From Erythrocercus mccallii (lineage: Eukaryota > Chordata > Aves > Passeriformes > Dicruridae): a DNA stretch of 64,000 nt. The stretch is from positions 174,746 through 238,745 of the forward strand of contig VZRG01001049.1 in the NCBI GenBank assembly GCA_013397435.1, written 5' to 3'. Positions 48,440 through 62,199 of the stretch are shown one piece after another. Under the pieces are notes generated by a model. The model had not been told where the DNA came from and searched no databases. It was given only the letters and a program-made list of their open reading frames with translations. Position 1 is the stretch's first letter. Each line of letters starts with the position of its first letter. Position numbers and translations under genes: made by a program.

Positions 48440-48680
48440 GTCACTGTATCCTCCCAACAGCAGCAGCCCCACTTAGGAGCCAGGGAGGGAGCAGGGGCCG
48501 AGGAACAGTGGGCAGCATCCGCACTCGGCTCCTTTGAGCTGGAACACAGCTGTGTTATGGCTGTGTCATCACTGCGAGCGAATTTAAAGAAGTGGAAACA
48601 TTAACTCTGTGGAATCTTTTCAGAAGCTGGTGGTGACTAAACCAGGAGGCACTAACAAAGGAAAGCTTTCAGCAAGCGTT
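48440..48680. promoter_or_regulatory. Enhancer-like block (inferred)
   Basis: GC-richer sequence with retained CpGs (GGGGCCGAGG near 48495, CATCCGCACTCGGCTCC near 48518, ACTGCGAGCGAATT near 48570). Outside the CpG island and the LTRs, CpGs are rare in this window, so the cluster stands out. Could be an enhancer, a weak promoter or chance. Confidence 0.25.
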
Positions 48681-51012
48681 TGGCATTTGAAGTGCAGCAC
48701 AGTCTTTCCATTAGGCTGTTGTGAGGGTTAAAATTAATCTGCATTGTAAGGGAAGAAGGCCGTACAATGGATGTTTGTTGTGGAGAAAGGCACCTGGAGA
48801 TGTGTTGTGTTGTCAGAAGGCTTAAATAGCTTCAATCCAAAATTTTACAGCCTATTAAAAGAACCACAAGAGTCTGGCAGGGAACATCCCTGACATCCTG
48901 AGCATCTCTGGAAACCAACAAAAAACACTTGGAAGACTGTGGTAGCCCTTCCAGCAGACTCACAAACTCAACCATAGGTTTGGTCTGGCACACAGAAATG
49001 CAAATTGCACCCCTAAGCGAGAGAATTCAGCTGGATGCACAGGAGCATCACCAAGTTTGGCCTCTGAGTATCTCCTCATGGGAGGGAGAAAGTAAAGTCC
49101 TGGAGGAAAAGAGGTCAAGAGTGCAGGATGCTGCAACATTTGGCTACTCACCATGCCACTTCCAATTTCCCAAAACATCCACAGCACATTTAAAATTTCC
49201 AAAATGTGCAGGTTGCCTGTGCTCTGGAATGGAAGACCTGAGGGATGCTGAAAAGGGAAAGAATGTGTTTGGAGCAATGTACAGTGTGAATTAGCTGTAC
49301 TGAGACACTCGTTGTGCTTGGGCAAGGCCAGGCACTCTGCTCTGGAAATAGGCCTTGTAGGGTGAATAGGAAAAAGATCCCGAATACAGAGAAATTGGGC
49401 TATTAGAAAATACCTGCAAAGCTTTTGTGGACACAGGAAGGAGGAAGCCAGTGCTTGTGCAGTGGTTGGCCACACACACAAGGCTGCAAAGCAGGTGTCT
49501 GATCCAATCCTGCATTCCCTGGCTTCTCAGGCAGTTTTTTCCTCAGCCATTAGATTGCATTTAAGATCCATTTTTGGAAGACATTGCTTCTAGGCTGCCT
49601 GTGTCTCCTTGCCCCAGTGGCACCACAAGGCAGCAGTTGCTCTGTGGGATGCAGCGAGCTATGGCTGGGTTGAGGCTTCCTGCCTGGCAGCCTGTGTGCT
49701 CCCGTTGTCTTCCCAGGAGGTCCCTCTTGCTATTTAGCAGCTCTGACAGAACTGAATATCATAGCCATGGGATCACCAATGGCTTTGCTGTGCTGGAAAG
49801 GAGCTGATGGTGGCAGAGGCGTTGCATTCAGGCAGCTACCACTGCGTGTTGCTATGGGCACTGATGCAGAGGCGAAACACAGGCTAAGCCATCACTTGAT
49901 TTTCTATTCAAGCAACTCTTGAGTACTAAAGGAATGGCCATCTGCCAGTGTTTGTAATAGAAGGTCAGTGTACACTGACATTCAGCAAATTGGTGTTATA
50001 TGCATTAGATCTGTGCCTTATGAGGTATTGCTCTGTTTTGGAAATGTGAAAATTGACTGAAATCATGACTAAAATTTTAGAGGTGCCAATCTGCAGCTGC
50101 AAGTGCACTGACAGTGCCCAAGTACCCAGGCAAAGCAGCAAGTCCAGCTATTTAAGACAGAAAAAACTAAAGATAAGTGTGTAGTGTGTGTGCTGTGAAG
50201 TTGCCACCAGCAGCAAACTCATGCTCCAGCTCTCTGCTGTCCCCAGGTGGGATCCTTCCCCTGGAGGTGGGCCATGCCCCCCACTCAGCTGATTGCAAGC
50301 ACTGTGTGCTGGCAACAAGTAGACAGCTCTTGAAACGGGGCTCTTATAAACTGCCCTCTGCAGGGTCCCCTCCATCTGAGCCCGAGACCCTCAAACTGAG
50401 TCACAGCCCCTCCTGCCTCCAGTACTTTCCCTGTGCTGGGCAGAATGCAGGAAGACAGGAAAAGGAGCTTTCACCCCCTAGCAGAAATGCAAAGTCCATG
50501 GCGGCCAAAAAAGAGTGATGTTTTTCCCGGAGTCAAGCTTTTCTCTGGGAGAGCCTGGCAAGCTGGGCTGAGGCAATGTGGTCCCAGCACAGGCAGGCGC
50601 TGTGCCTGCATCCCATCATCCCTTCCCAGGCAGAGCAGCAGTCTGTATCTGACTCCCAGCTCCAGTATGTGGAACAGCTACTTAGTGATCCGCCTCTAGT
50701 GTTATGCCCCATTAACTCAAAGTTAGGCATGATTACTGATTATCTTTCCTTATTTTGTATGCATGTGCCAGGCGAGCAGTAAGAAACTGAGAGGATTTCC
50801 TGTTCGCAGCCTGAACAGGGTTTGGGGACATGGCTCTTTCACAGGATGAAAGAGAGCTGGCATGTGGCATGGAGAATATGGTCCTTTCCCAAAAGCTGCC
50901 ACAAAGAGAAGTTTGAAAGGCACTGATGTGACACGAGTCAAGAGTTATGTTCGGCTGCCTTTCTCTCTCTACACCATGATGAATTGCATATTATTTCCTT
51001 CATTAGTTTTAG
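48681..51012. other. Single-copy non-coding DNA
   Basis: Contains the longest N-free open frame of the window (173 codons, minus, 48960-49481). It has no recognisable domain or signal peptide and is partly overlapped by an open plus-strand frame, so it is not called as a gene. Confidence 0.45.
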
Positions 51013-51210
51013 GCTTCAACCACTTTGCAGTGCAGACATGAATAAAAATACTGAGTGGTTTCAGTCTGGTGACGATTTTATTCATTGGTGCTACATGTCA
51101 GATAATAGCTGTATTCCACTTCTTTGCTCCGTGAGCTTTTCAAATATTTCACAGGCTGAGTCGTTTATTAGGTATCCTCATACAAAGTCCTCTGCCTCTT
51201 CCTCTGAAAG
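51013..51210 (+). other. Possible short coding exon, unrecognised
   Basis: A 198-bp stretch with one fully open frame, from a good acceptor-like site (a TTATTTCC-rich pyrimidine run ending in TTTTAG at 51012) to a donor-like AAAG|GTAATT (51210/51211). The translation includes MNKNTEWFQSGDDFIHWCYM and ends in SASSSER. It matches no protein I know. It could equally be a conserved enhancer or chance. The acceptor is better than that of the candidate at 14307-14478. Confidence 0.17.
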
Positions 51211-54200
51211 GTAATTGTTTAAGTGGATTAGTAGCTTTCCCTGAAGATGTGTAGGGAGTGGCATAAAAGAGCAACACTGCTGCGACACTCTTGTTCTGAC
51301 CTTAGGAATATACCCAGAGGGTTGCTGAGATCATAGGCTGCTCCAATTATTGTCAAGGGAAATTAATATACCATTTTATTCCAGCTAATACTCATTGGTC
51401 AGGCCAGGGAATACACTGTGGTACAGAATATTGCTCCAAAACCAGAAAAACAAACCCTGCTGAAAATCTTATGTTTTTAGTGGATTTACCCTGCCAAGTC
51501 TTCTATTCTTTGGAGAAATGTTTTTCATGTGCTGTTTCATATCATTGCGACTTCATATTAATTAAGCACTCACCTCACCTTGGGTGTCTGAAAGAGAAAT
51601 ACAATAGAAGAAGATGCAGCCCCTGTCTGAAAGTGCTTGCAGGTGTAATGGGGTAGATGCATTTAGCAGACAGACTGAAAAATAAGATAGGAGCATTCAA
51701 AGGCAAGAGAAGATAAAGATTTGGGGGGGTGACACACTTGAGCTTCTCTGTTGTGCTGCTTGTAGCGATTCTGGTACATTTCATATCCTCTCTGATATAC
51801 CTTCTTGCTTCAAAACAAAAGATGGAGTAAAGGCTGAGGCTGCTGGTTAGTAATGAAAAGGTAAAGACCAGCTGTCCTTCCTAAATATGATGTTTTGCTC
51901 TGCAGTCATTCAGAGGGTTGTATGACACTGCTAAAAAACACATCGGGGTTTTAACCCTCCTATTCCTCATTGCTGGTAAGGTGTCATGCAGGGAAGAGCT
52001 GTGCAGACCTGAGCACCTTTGTGGTGTTTGTTGTTAGGTGCTTTAGGCTGGTTGGGTGCTGCAGAAGGGGCAGTTGCAGGGGAGAGGCACGTGAAAATGC
52101 CGGGACGGGGGGAAGGGGGGAATCAAACGAACAAGCAACGTCTGTGGAAGTTGATATTGCAGGTATTACAGTGAGGGCCATTAATACAGATTGGTAAGGA
52201 TTTTGTGTGTCTCAAATGTGTTTGATACTGATGATATTTTTCAGCTTAGAAATTTAATTTAATAGGTCATTAGTATTTATTAAAAATTGATAGGATGCCT
52301 ATTTCTTGTTGTTAATGTTGGACTTTTAATATCTACCATTAAAATAGTGACATGTAAATGTCTTTCCATTTGGATTTTGAACATAAGGCATGTGTTCACT
52401 CCCATCTCCTTTGCTGTGTTTATTCCCAGTATCGTCTAGTCCTCATCATGCACAGATGTTGCTTAACACAGGGCCCATTCATGTTTCACTGGGATCTTCA
52501 GGGATCAGCAGATTGTATTCATTTTCTCATTTCTCTCCCTCTACCCTCATCTTCTGCTCTTCCTCCTGATCCTGTGTGTCCCCAATTGCTTTCCTGCCAT
52601 ACTCCTTGGTCAGTCCTCTGTCCTGCAGCTCAGACACAAATACAGCTGCCTCTGCCATGTCCCCAGGTCAAAGAGAACACTTGCAAGGACCCTAGTTCAT
52701 ATGGAGCATCTTTCTGCTTTTCATCTCTTTCTGTAGCCATGATTTGGGGGAAACAAAAACGTTTGTAGGTGAAAAAGGTAATCTCTTTCCTCCCAGGAAG
52801 AGGGGAAAGGGGAAGGAACAACTGGTTCATGGCCAATCTCAGCAGGTACTCTTGTCCTACAGATAAAACCACCACATTTTCCAGCCAGCCATAAAGGATA
52901 ACCTGAGCATCCTGAGCATATATATCTGCTTGCTGTCAGAGTGCAGCAAGCGAAGGGGGTGCTTTGAGTTAAACAGCTCAGTTTCCCAGATTCTTGCTCA
53001 AAATCTGCACCTGGGGTGAAGCATTAGCCCCCTCTTTTCCATGCTCCATTTTGGGATAAGTGCACAGAATTGCTGGTGGGGTGCCTGTCACATTGGTCTG
53101 TTTTCAGATGTTTTCTCTGCTAATAGTATCCTGGCACTGCACCGAGTTCAGACAACCCCAGGTCCCCAGAGTCTTTCAATCCCCTGTGGGGCTGCTGCCT
53201 AATGCACTGCATTTAAAAGAGGTTGCAGAGGTGAAGCAGAGCTGTGAATACGAGTCTGTTTGCTGGAAACTGCAGTGTGCCCTTAGCTGCCCTGGTAGTT
53301 TGTTCCAGGAGATGCTTGTACATGGCACGGCCCCAGCTCTGCCAGGGATCCACAGTGTTTTGCTTGGGTGCTCACCTTGCTGCTGTGCTGACACCCTCCC
53401 CTGGTCCATTTCTTTTCCTTATGATCGTTTTGAATCTTGGACTTTTGTGATGCTTTTTTGAGTAGGACAGGCTGTGCTGAGGTTTTAGCCACACGAGGAA
53501 AGAGATGGAGCTTCCCCATATATCTCAGGGTGGATTGTGTGTTGAAGTATATATTCAGATGCATGGAGCTGGTGCTCTCTCTTTTATCACAATTAATTGC
53601 ATTAGTAATGCCAAAATTCCAGTCTGAGGGGATTAAAATGGCATTAATACTCTGGGGGTTTCATTGTGTCCTTGGGTTTTAAGCAAAACTTCCTATTCAT
53701 GGCAATAGGGACTTTTTATGGGTGGCACCATGCGGCCTATGGAAATTAATCTTGTATTCTTTTAAGTTTCCTGGGCTACAAGAGGAGGATGGAGTGTCAC
53801 CACTCCTGGTTGTTTGTGACACATGATTGTGTCCCTCACACAGGCATTGGCAGGTTGAGTGGTTCAGAAAGCAGGGAAACCTAGCAGCATCTGCATAGCT
53901 CACTGCTTATCAGGAATATACACTGGCAGCCATACTGTAGGGCAGCAGCAGAAAAACAAAGCAACAATCAAGGGAGCCCTTTGTGATGGATTAAAAGGGT
54001 TTAGAAATGTCTGAGCCATGCAGTTTTCAAGCACTGACACTGCCAATGACTTCTTGACTGAAAACTAGAAAATGTGCTTACTGAGTGCACAGCCTGAGTT
54101 TTGCTTGTTTTCCCAAAGCCTGCCTTTTGTTAAAGGCCTTTTATCTGAACAAAGTTTAAACACAGTCACTTCATAAAGTGACCCTTTCCTTGAAATAAAT

Positions 54201-57200
54201 CAGGATAATTATATTAGAGCAGTCTGTGAACCGAACCAAGGGTCTGTGTGTTTCTCTATTATTGGGGCATAATTTTCTTTTACAATCCACACTGCATCTC
54301 TCTTAGCCTCTGTGTGGCTCTCCTTTGTGTGCCCTGCACTGATTCTGCGTGTTTTGGTCCCTGGCATGGGGCTGTGATGGGGAGACAAGGGATCCAGAGT
54401 AGGGACGGTCATCGGGAGGACCATCCTTCCCACTACTTCTCTCTTGATTGCTCAAAAAAATAATGTATTTGGCCAGTGTTGAAGGCTTAAAACCATCCTC
54501 ATTATCAGCCTAAATTTTTTTTTCAGCCTGAGCTTACACCACTGAAGTATCTTTGGCCTTTTTGGAGGGGAAAATAATCTGAGCAGGATGAGTCACTACT
54601 GGTATGATCTAGGTCTCCTCTTCTTGCCTGAGGGGGATGTCAATCAAGATGCCTCTCCCACTGTCTCTCATAAATGCTGGCAGACACAGCAGGTACAAGT
54701 GGGGCTGAGGGTGTTTGTTTAAGTCTTGGACCTCAACAAAACCGCTCTTGGTGGCTGTGACTTGTCGGAATGCAACCAGCAATCCCTGCAAACAGAGAGG
54801 TCCTTAAGGCCCAGACCACCAAAGACCCCTCACAGGACTCAGGAGCACATCCTGAGGTGTCTTCCTCTACGGTGGGTCTAGGCATTCAGATTTTGGTGTT
54901 AAATTTCAAGAGAACTATGTGTGACCCAGAGAATCTGCTGCCTGGAGCTTTCTGCAAAACCAAGGGCCAGAAATGGTTCTGGCAACGGTGATGAATGGTC
55001 TGAATATGTTCTGTGCCCTTAAACTTGACTCAGCTTTTAGTCAGGAGCTAGAGGAATGAATAGAGAAGCAGGCAGTTTGTGCTTGCAGTGACCCGTGCTG
55101 CTGAGCTGGTCAGCTGCTGTGCTACAGACGTATTTTTGGCTTTTTCAAGGAAGCTCTTTTGTTATCACATCAAACTCTTCACTCAGCTGGCAAAAGGCAT
55201 TCTAGCAGCTGTGAGTCTGGAAGAATCCAGCATACAAGAGATGACTGTAAAGTTTGTTGGGTTTTTTTGGTATTTTCTTCCCATTCCTGGAAGATTTGTA
55301 TATAGTTTGGCTTTTTGTGTGTGTGTGTGTTTCCTTTTGTGATTTTTTAAAGCATATGTTTGATAAGTGCTTCTAAAATAAGTTAATTAGACAACATTAA
55401 TAAAAATACTGACTATAAACTGACAAGACCATTAAGTTTGGCACCAGATATTATCATTCATACAGCATAATTTTTTTTCAGGGAGAGAGCCATTTCATTG
55501 ATCCAGGGGAGAAAAAAAAAGAAAATATCTGGGGCTCCAAGTGACAAAAGCAAAAATAGGTAAAGTAATTTTTCTGCTTTTATTGCAAGTGATGCAAAAT
55601 GGAGATTGTATTCTGAATAAGTTGGTTAGGCAGGTCATATTCTAGTTGGTTAGGCCAGCAAAGTGCAGTCCATATAAACAGATTGCCTAAATTATTTTTG
55701 ATTTTAATTTCTATCAGAACTGTTATCGGGTCTTTTTGGATAATATGGATAAAGTAATGGTCCATTTCCTTGGGGGTCTAAAGCACCAAGAGTGAAGAAG
55801 ACATGACTTCAATTACCTCTGAGATGGGCTTTTTAAACTTAGCACCATGGGAGATAAACCAAGCTGGAATGGAAAGGAATAAGTCTGTCACTGGAAATTA
55901 ATAGAGGGGTAATAAATTCATATCAATCCTTGTGTGGTTTGTACCAGGGTTTGACTCAGAACATTTTCAAAATAAAAGAATCCTTCAGTTACACTTGTGT
56001 AAATGTTCTGTATCATTACCTAATCAGTGGGAATTGGTCTGCACTGATGCTTGTGCACATCAAACCAGATACTAGACACCTTGCACACCTTAAAGGCACA
56101 TAGGAATATGTCCTATGACTTATATAAACCTTTATCCCCTCTTTCCAAAATCCTTTACCCTTCTGACTTCTCTAGAGTTTGAAATGCCTGCAAAGAAAAC
56201 AAGTGTCTCTGTCCCTGCCTTAAATGCATTGGTTCTTCCAAGAAAAAGCTATAAAAAAATTCAAGGCATAAATATGTTGCATCCCAGTCCCACCAAATGG
56301 CTAGGGGACTTGTGAGTCTAAGCAGAGGCGTGGTCTGGAAACTGCAGAGATGTGTGCAGTGAGGCCTTTAGCTGTAGACTTGCCCCAGAAACCTTTGTCC
56401 ACCATGGGGACACAGATTCCTAGACAGCATTACACACATGGTAGCCTCGGTGTGCATTGTCCATAGTCATCTGACAGGGGAAGAGACACAGCAGAATAAA
56501 ATAAGATAGGAATGTAAGGTAACACTGCATGTGCTGAAACAAATGTTTCTTGCCATATTTGAGATTGAAAGAGGACCACTTATAGGCAATTTCACATTAT
56601 AATTCCAACATCCATGCTTATGAGTATAGAACAATTTGTTTCCTTTTGTCTGGAAAAGGAGTATTATTTCACAAACCTGTGCCTTTCCCTAGCTCACATT
56701 CCTTTGCTAAACTCTAAAGCATGAAGGTGCAACAGGTCAAATATTGATTACTGGACCTACAAGCCTTTCCAAATTCCACATGTGAATAAGAGGATTTTTC
56801 TGCTCTTCATCTTCCAATAAAAAGGCAGTGAAGTAAAGTGTATTCTGGACGTGGAGATATTATCTGTGAAGACTGCAGGTTTCAGGCTAACCCTGAAGTT
56901 TGGGAGTCAAAGACTTCAGGAGGGTTAAGCTGCTGGAGGCCTTAGAAGCCATTACAGTTTAATACCGGAGTGACATGACTTGTCCTCCCTTGGCATGCAG
57001 GTGGTCTGTGCTGAAGGGGCACCTGGGCACAGCACCAGGTGCCAGGGCTGCAAGTCAGGCGGGAGGGCTGCCTGCAGGGCTGGGGAGCCTCTGCTACTGC
57101 TGCTCCAAGGTTTCTGTTCCACTTGAATCAGGCATCACCATTAGACATCAGGTCATGGTCAAAAATGAGACTATAAACACTAAGTTTAGATGTTTAAACA

Positions 57201-57864
57201 TGATGAGCATCTGCAAGTTTGTTTTTAATGTTTAGATAATGGAAATGTTTCCAACCACTGTTCCAGCCCTCATCCCAGCCCCAAACCCTTGCCCTTGTCC
57301 AAGGATACCTGGGGAATATCAGCCCAAAAGCTGAATGCAGGAGCAATGCAGAAGTAGCTGAAAGTATATTGGTTTTCATAATAAGTGCATGTACAAGAAC
57401 CTGTGAAGAAAACCACAATGTATGTTTGCTTCTTTAAGCCAGATCGAATCTCAATTAAGCAAGTGTCAGTAATTGCCATCAACTTTGGAGAAATTTTCTT
57501 AGGAATCAGTTGTTGAGGGAAAATCCTGATTTTTTTCCTAGGATACTTATTCCTGTTCATTTCCACAGTTTAAAATATCTTAACATACCTGTTTGGATGT
57601 TAGGTGAGACTTAAGAAAGGTTCCCTTCTTATTGGCTGTGCGATTCCCAAAAAGATGAATGGATGCAAGGACCTAAACCATTTCCAAGTAGTGGGGGTGT
57701 GTTTAAGATGCCGTCTGTGTGCATGTGTCTCTTTTTTAATCGACCCAACAAGTGCAATTCTTTTGACAATATAACCCACAGGGCCCCCTAAACAAGGCGG
57801 GGGGGGCTCTTCATACTGTCACTTGTTTGTATGTGCTTTTAGGAAATGCAGCACCTGCATTTTT
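51211..57864. other. Single-copy non-coding DNA
   Basis: No gene recognised. Notable short tracts are a run of seven G near 51723, (TG)n at 55317-55331, and a run of eight G near 57799. Open frames reach at most 136 codons (52358-52768) and look random. Confidence 0.45.
55317..55331. repeat. Short (TG)n microsatellite
   Basis: Seven TG units, below the length usually linked to high instability. Confidence 0.85.
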
Positions 57865-57940
57865 TGTTGTATGATCCAGAAAAAAAATCTGCATGATCTT
57901 AAATGTCTTTCACAACTTTAATGATTCTATGATTCTATAT
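57865..57940 (+). mobile_element. CR1 LINE 3' end fragment
   Basis: GCATGATCTTAAATGTCTTT at 57891 is followed by CACAACTTTAATGATTCTA, ending in two copies of the ATTCTATG-type octamer (to about 57938). This octamer is the hallmark 3' tail of avian CR1. Only the last 80 bases or so remain, as expected for a heavily 5'-truncated insertion. Confidence 0.88.
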
Positions 57941-59399
57941 ATACATACTGTAGGCTCCTTTTGCTGTCCCATATCTGAGCATGACCCCTGAAGAATTTGA
58001 GTAACCCCTAAACAACCAAAAGGAAGAAAACAATGGGGTCTGAAGAATTCAGCTCCTGTATGATGGGTGAAGTTACTTTGCAGAGACTGTAAAATCACTT
58101 CACCTTCTTTTTATCTTCTCTTTTGTCACCCATTCATACAAATAAAGAGAGGGCAGAGATACACACACATACCCAACCACCCTGTTGACAGTGAGATCAC
58201 TTTAATGAATGTCTCTCACAATGTATATGTTTGCAGAGTTCTGCTTCCACTGACATCTCTTATAATGTTCTCATCAATTTAAATGTACAGAAGCTCATGA
58301 GATCACCTGCAGTAACTCATTAGAATGAAATAGAAAATGTTTGTCTCCAAATTCCTCCAGGTGTTATTGGATGTAAAATTTGGAAGGAAATCGAATGGAA
58401 GCCCATGATCATTTTTCTTCCCTGACATGCACTCAGTGGTCTCAGTTTAAGTGAGAGCTGCTTAAATGTATTGATTCAGGGAGCAAGTCACCCCTTGGCC
58501 ATGGGAAGATATATGCTGTGCTCAGATCCCACAGAAGCCTCAGTGTGTGCTGGACATTTTGCTGGACACCACCACATGAGTGAATGTTACTTTTTCAGAT
58601 AAAGAAAGCAAACCAGCTCCTTTTGAAGAGAAGAGCTGCACTGAGCTGCTGCAGGATTGCTCCTGCTAACACAGCCCTGTCTGAATGCAGCACTCCCCTT
58701 TTAACACACTCATATTACCCCTCACACAGGCACGCAGCTACAGTCACTGCTGAAAGAGCACCTGTGCTGCTTTACTTCACACAAAGGTTCAGGATAATCT
58801 AAGCATGGATAGCATATATGATGCACTCATTTTTCTGCCTCTGGCTGGTTTATTTCACCACATGGCAGTTGCACAAGTGGGGACAGACATCTGAAGTGTG
58901 GCAGTGCTCAGTGTAAGTTCTCTGATCTGGATTTGCAATCAGTGCAGAGAGTCCTGCTCAGTAATCTGCTTGTAAAGGCTGCCTCTCCATCTCCCCATCC
59001 CCAGTCCAGGAGCCTATTAAATTAATGAGACAGAAGTCAGTGCAACAGCAGTCAACATGTTATGTGTGTACAGCACTGGTGCTGTTACAATGTGCCTGTT
59101 TTTTCTCCTGGGATGTTTAATTTCCGCTTCTCAAATGAGCTGCAAAGCTGTGAAGCCTGGCAGTGTTCTTTCTAGACACTCTGTGATGCAGATAATGAGG
59201 GTACTGATAGGTGCCTAGGAGACTGTGATGGCTCTAAGCACAGCTATGGTCTGATAATGCTTTATGCCAGTAGTGTCACAGCGGAACCACTATCATCCCT
59301 CAAGGAATGGTTCATCTTTATGTGTAATACAGCAGCTGTCACCTAAATGGCTAATGGGGAAGCAAAGTATAACCTTAGTGCTAGTAATCTTTGTCACTT
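57941..59399. other. Single-copy non-coding DNA
   Basis: No gene or clear repeat recognised. Confidence 0.4.
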
Positions 59400-59700
59400 A
59401 ATAATTTTAAAGGTATCAGACTTCGGTAGCTCCTGCAAATTCCAATAAAAAGTGTGCTTACAATTCTTCCTTTTTTTAAATTTTATTTTGTTTGCCATGG
59501 ATTAAATGTGAATTGAGAAATCCGTGATGCAGCTCCGTGCAGATCTAATTTAGTATAATTTGAATAGCCAAGTAATTAAAATGTATTATAGGTATATGAT
59601 GCTGGGATGGTGGAGTGTCTGCACTTAAGAGGAAGATTTATTGGGCTCACTGCATCCACGGTGAACCTTCTACTACTGCATTAGCCAACATCTGTTGGAA
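59400..59700. promoter_or_regulatory. Enhancer-like block (inferred)
   Basis: Repeat-poor sequence with clustered TAAT cores (CTTAATAATTTTAAAGG near 59397; TCTAATTTAGTATAATTTG near 59544; AGTAATTAAAATG near 59571) and retained CpGs (ACTTCGGTAGC, ATCCGTGATGC, CTCCGTGC, TCCACGG). Judged by eye. Confidence 0.22.
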
Positions 59701-62199
59701 AATGTCAAGACACAGGGTATGAGACATATCCTCATGGAGTGTATAGCTGCACTTATTTCAACAACAGGCTAAGAATTTGTTGCAACATTTGCAAAAAAAA
59801 GCTGCTTAGGAAGAAGATGCTTTTCTCAACTATATTAGAGCCTATACATGCAAAGAGCCTATATGCCCACAAAACATATGCATGTCTACACACATGCATG
59901 CAAGGTAGAGTAGGTTAGCAGGTACATTTTGTGTTGTAGGAGCATGCAGGGAGAGAGGGAAAACATGCAAATGCAGAGGGATGCTTCTGTAGACCAATTA
60001 ATGCTGGTTTCCCACAGAGCTCGAACTGCAGTTGCATTCAATTTATGAAGGCAGGTAATGATAATAATTAATAGGGCAGTTGACACACATGATGTGAGTA
60101 TTGACATTGCGCTATTAGTGTTTCCTAGAAGATTGTTTTGTTTGTTTTTGCTTAAATGCTCAAGATTAGAGCCGGTGATTTAGCAGGCTAGGGCACTGCC
60201 TTCTTGAGAGGAGCAGAGCTCATTTCAATCACACCTTCAGACAGGCTGATAATCTTCGGGGAGTTAACACACTTAGGCTGGTGAAGGTTAAGAGGACAGA
60301 GGTGCTGGGATGTGTATGTCCAGTAATTGTCCAGGGGATGAGTTACAGATCCAGAGAGCCCACAATTCAATCTGCACCCAGTGCTGAGAGGATAAATCAA
60401 AGAGCATTTCTCTGGGTCTGGGGAAGGAAAGAGGGGCTGAATAACCATTTACTCAGTGCCAGCAAAATTGCAGGATTGCTACTAGAACGCCAGAAAAACC
60501 CAGTGATGGGAGAGGGGTCATTACAACACACATTGCTATGACCACCCTGAATATTTAAGGGAATGCACTGAATGGAAAACATCAGCAGCTTGGAGCACTG
60601 TGGCAAGCAGGGAGCTGAGTTTCCTGCCAGTCAGGCTACTTGCCTGCACATGCAGTTATCCTTTTTTCTGATGTGAGGGACCTGCGGGTCAACTGCTCCG
60701 AGATGGCCACATGAGCCTGTGCTGCTGGCAAAGGGGTGCCCAGCCCTTTGCTGTGGCTGCTGCCTCACTGGTGGCCTGGGCACTGGGAGAACCCTGCCAC
60801 ATAGATATGGCACAGGACTAAAAGCAAGCAAGGCAGGGATTTCCTGTAAAAATCTCTGCTCAAGGTGTAAAGTACAAAGGGCAAACAGAAACAATAATGC
60901 AGGTCTTACAATATAACCATAGTTTTGGATTCCCCTGAACACCGCCACCCTTCCTCCAGACTGGGAGAAGGGCAAAAAAATATAATTAAAATAATTAATT
61001 CACATGTTTGATTATAAATTAAAAAGTGCACTAGAGTTTTCTGGAGGAAGATGATTGTCATGGTTATGATGGTTACCTTACAGAAAAAATGGGCACAAGA
61101 GAGCAGAGTGACAGGACAACAAAGAAGCAGAAAAAGCTATTATTCACACTTTTCCATAAATGATAAACATGAGTATGTTAGTTTTGTAAACACACCCTAT
61201 GAAAAATCAACGATAAAGACAGGCCTTTTATTCCCCACTGTATCACAGATTCTCCACTTTCCCTTCCCCAGGACCACTTTGAAGGCAGACCTGACTTGTC
61301 CCATAAGTCGAAATTGAGAACATCTACAGAGCTTCTGTCCGAGGTGGAAGGACATCTACACTTGTGTTTTGAGTGGCACTGCTTCATCAGAAAGACATTT
61401 AAGCAGGAGAGCCTGCAGCCAGCCACTGCACAGCTTCACACAGGTTCCACTAAAACTGCAGGTGCTGTTGGAAGGGAAACACGACCTGGAGATGCCAGAG
61501 ACCTTATTCAGCAAAATAATAAGGGGTTTTTTTCTTTTTTCACAGTTATGAGGGACGACAACAAGCCTCCAAACCTCCCAGTCAACGAGCTTCAAGGCCC
61601 TCTGCCACTCAGCTCAGGAGATGTGCCTTGTGACATGTCCTTGACACTGGTGTTGGGATGCCCCTTCACACCTCTCTTGACAGAGACAAAGGAACTTAGA
61701 GGACAGTAGTGTGCCTGGGAGAGGTGACCTGTAGACAAGGCTTGCTAAAATAGGAGGGACATCTTGACACCAGTATCAGTAACAGGTCACATCCTGCTCA
61801 GATAAGATCTCCCTCCTAGTTTGTAAATCTAGCTGAGGACCACCTTATGGCATCCCTCACAGCTGGACCACCTGATCCAGGTGTTGCTGAGGCTGGGATC
61901 TTTTTGCCATTCTCCCAGGCCTGTTATTCCCTTCCCTTATTCTTCTTTCTCAAAAAGAGCGAGTGTGCTGTCTCTGGAGAGTCATCAGCTCTATTTTCAC
62001 CACTTGGCAGATAGGAGGACACTTAAATAGGATACCACAATGCATCATTGTACTTTCTTTAAATTGGAGGTATGAATTTATATTTCCAAAATCACAGGGT
62101 AACCATGTACTTGGGGCACATCTTCAGAAATGACAGTCATTGCAGTCCTCTCTCCTGAATATTTTTGTCCTCATGTAGCAGGAAGCAGAGCAGGTAGAG
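59701..62199. other. Single-copy non-coding DNA
   Basis: No gene recognised. Around 60165-60260 there is a faint tRNA-SINE likeness (an A-box-like TAGCAGGCTAGGGCACTGCC at 60181 and a degenerate B-box-like TTTCAATCAC near 60223), too weak to call on its own. A 137-codon plus-strand frame at 61296-61709 has no recognisable domain. Confidence 0.4.

Noticed and set aside
48960..49481. Longest N-free frame, 173 codons
   Set aside because: No recognisable domain, overlapped by another open frame on the plus strand, and within the length expected by chance in 64 kb.
60165..60260. tRNA gene or tRNA-derived SINE head
   Set aside because: The B-box is degenerate (TTTCAATCAC) and no cloverleaf can be drawn; the likeness is faint.
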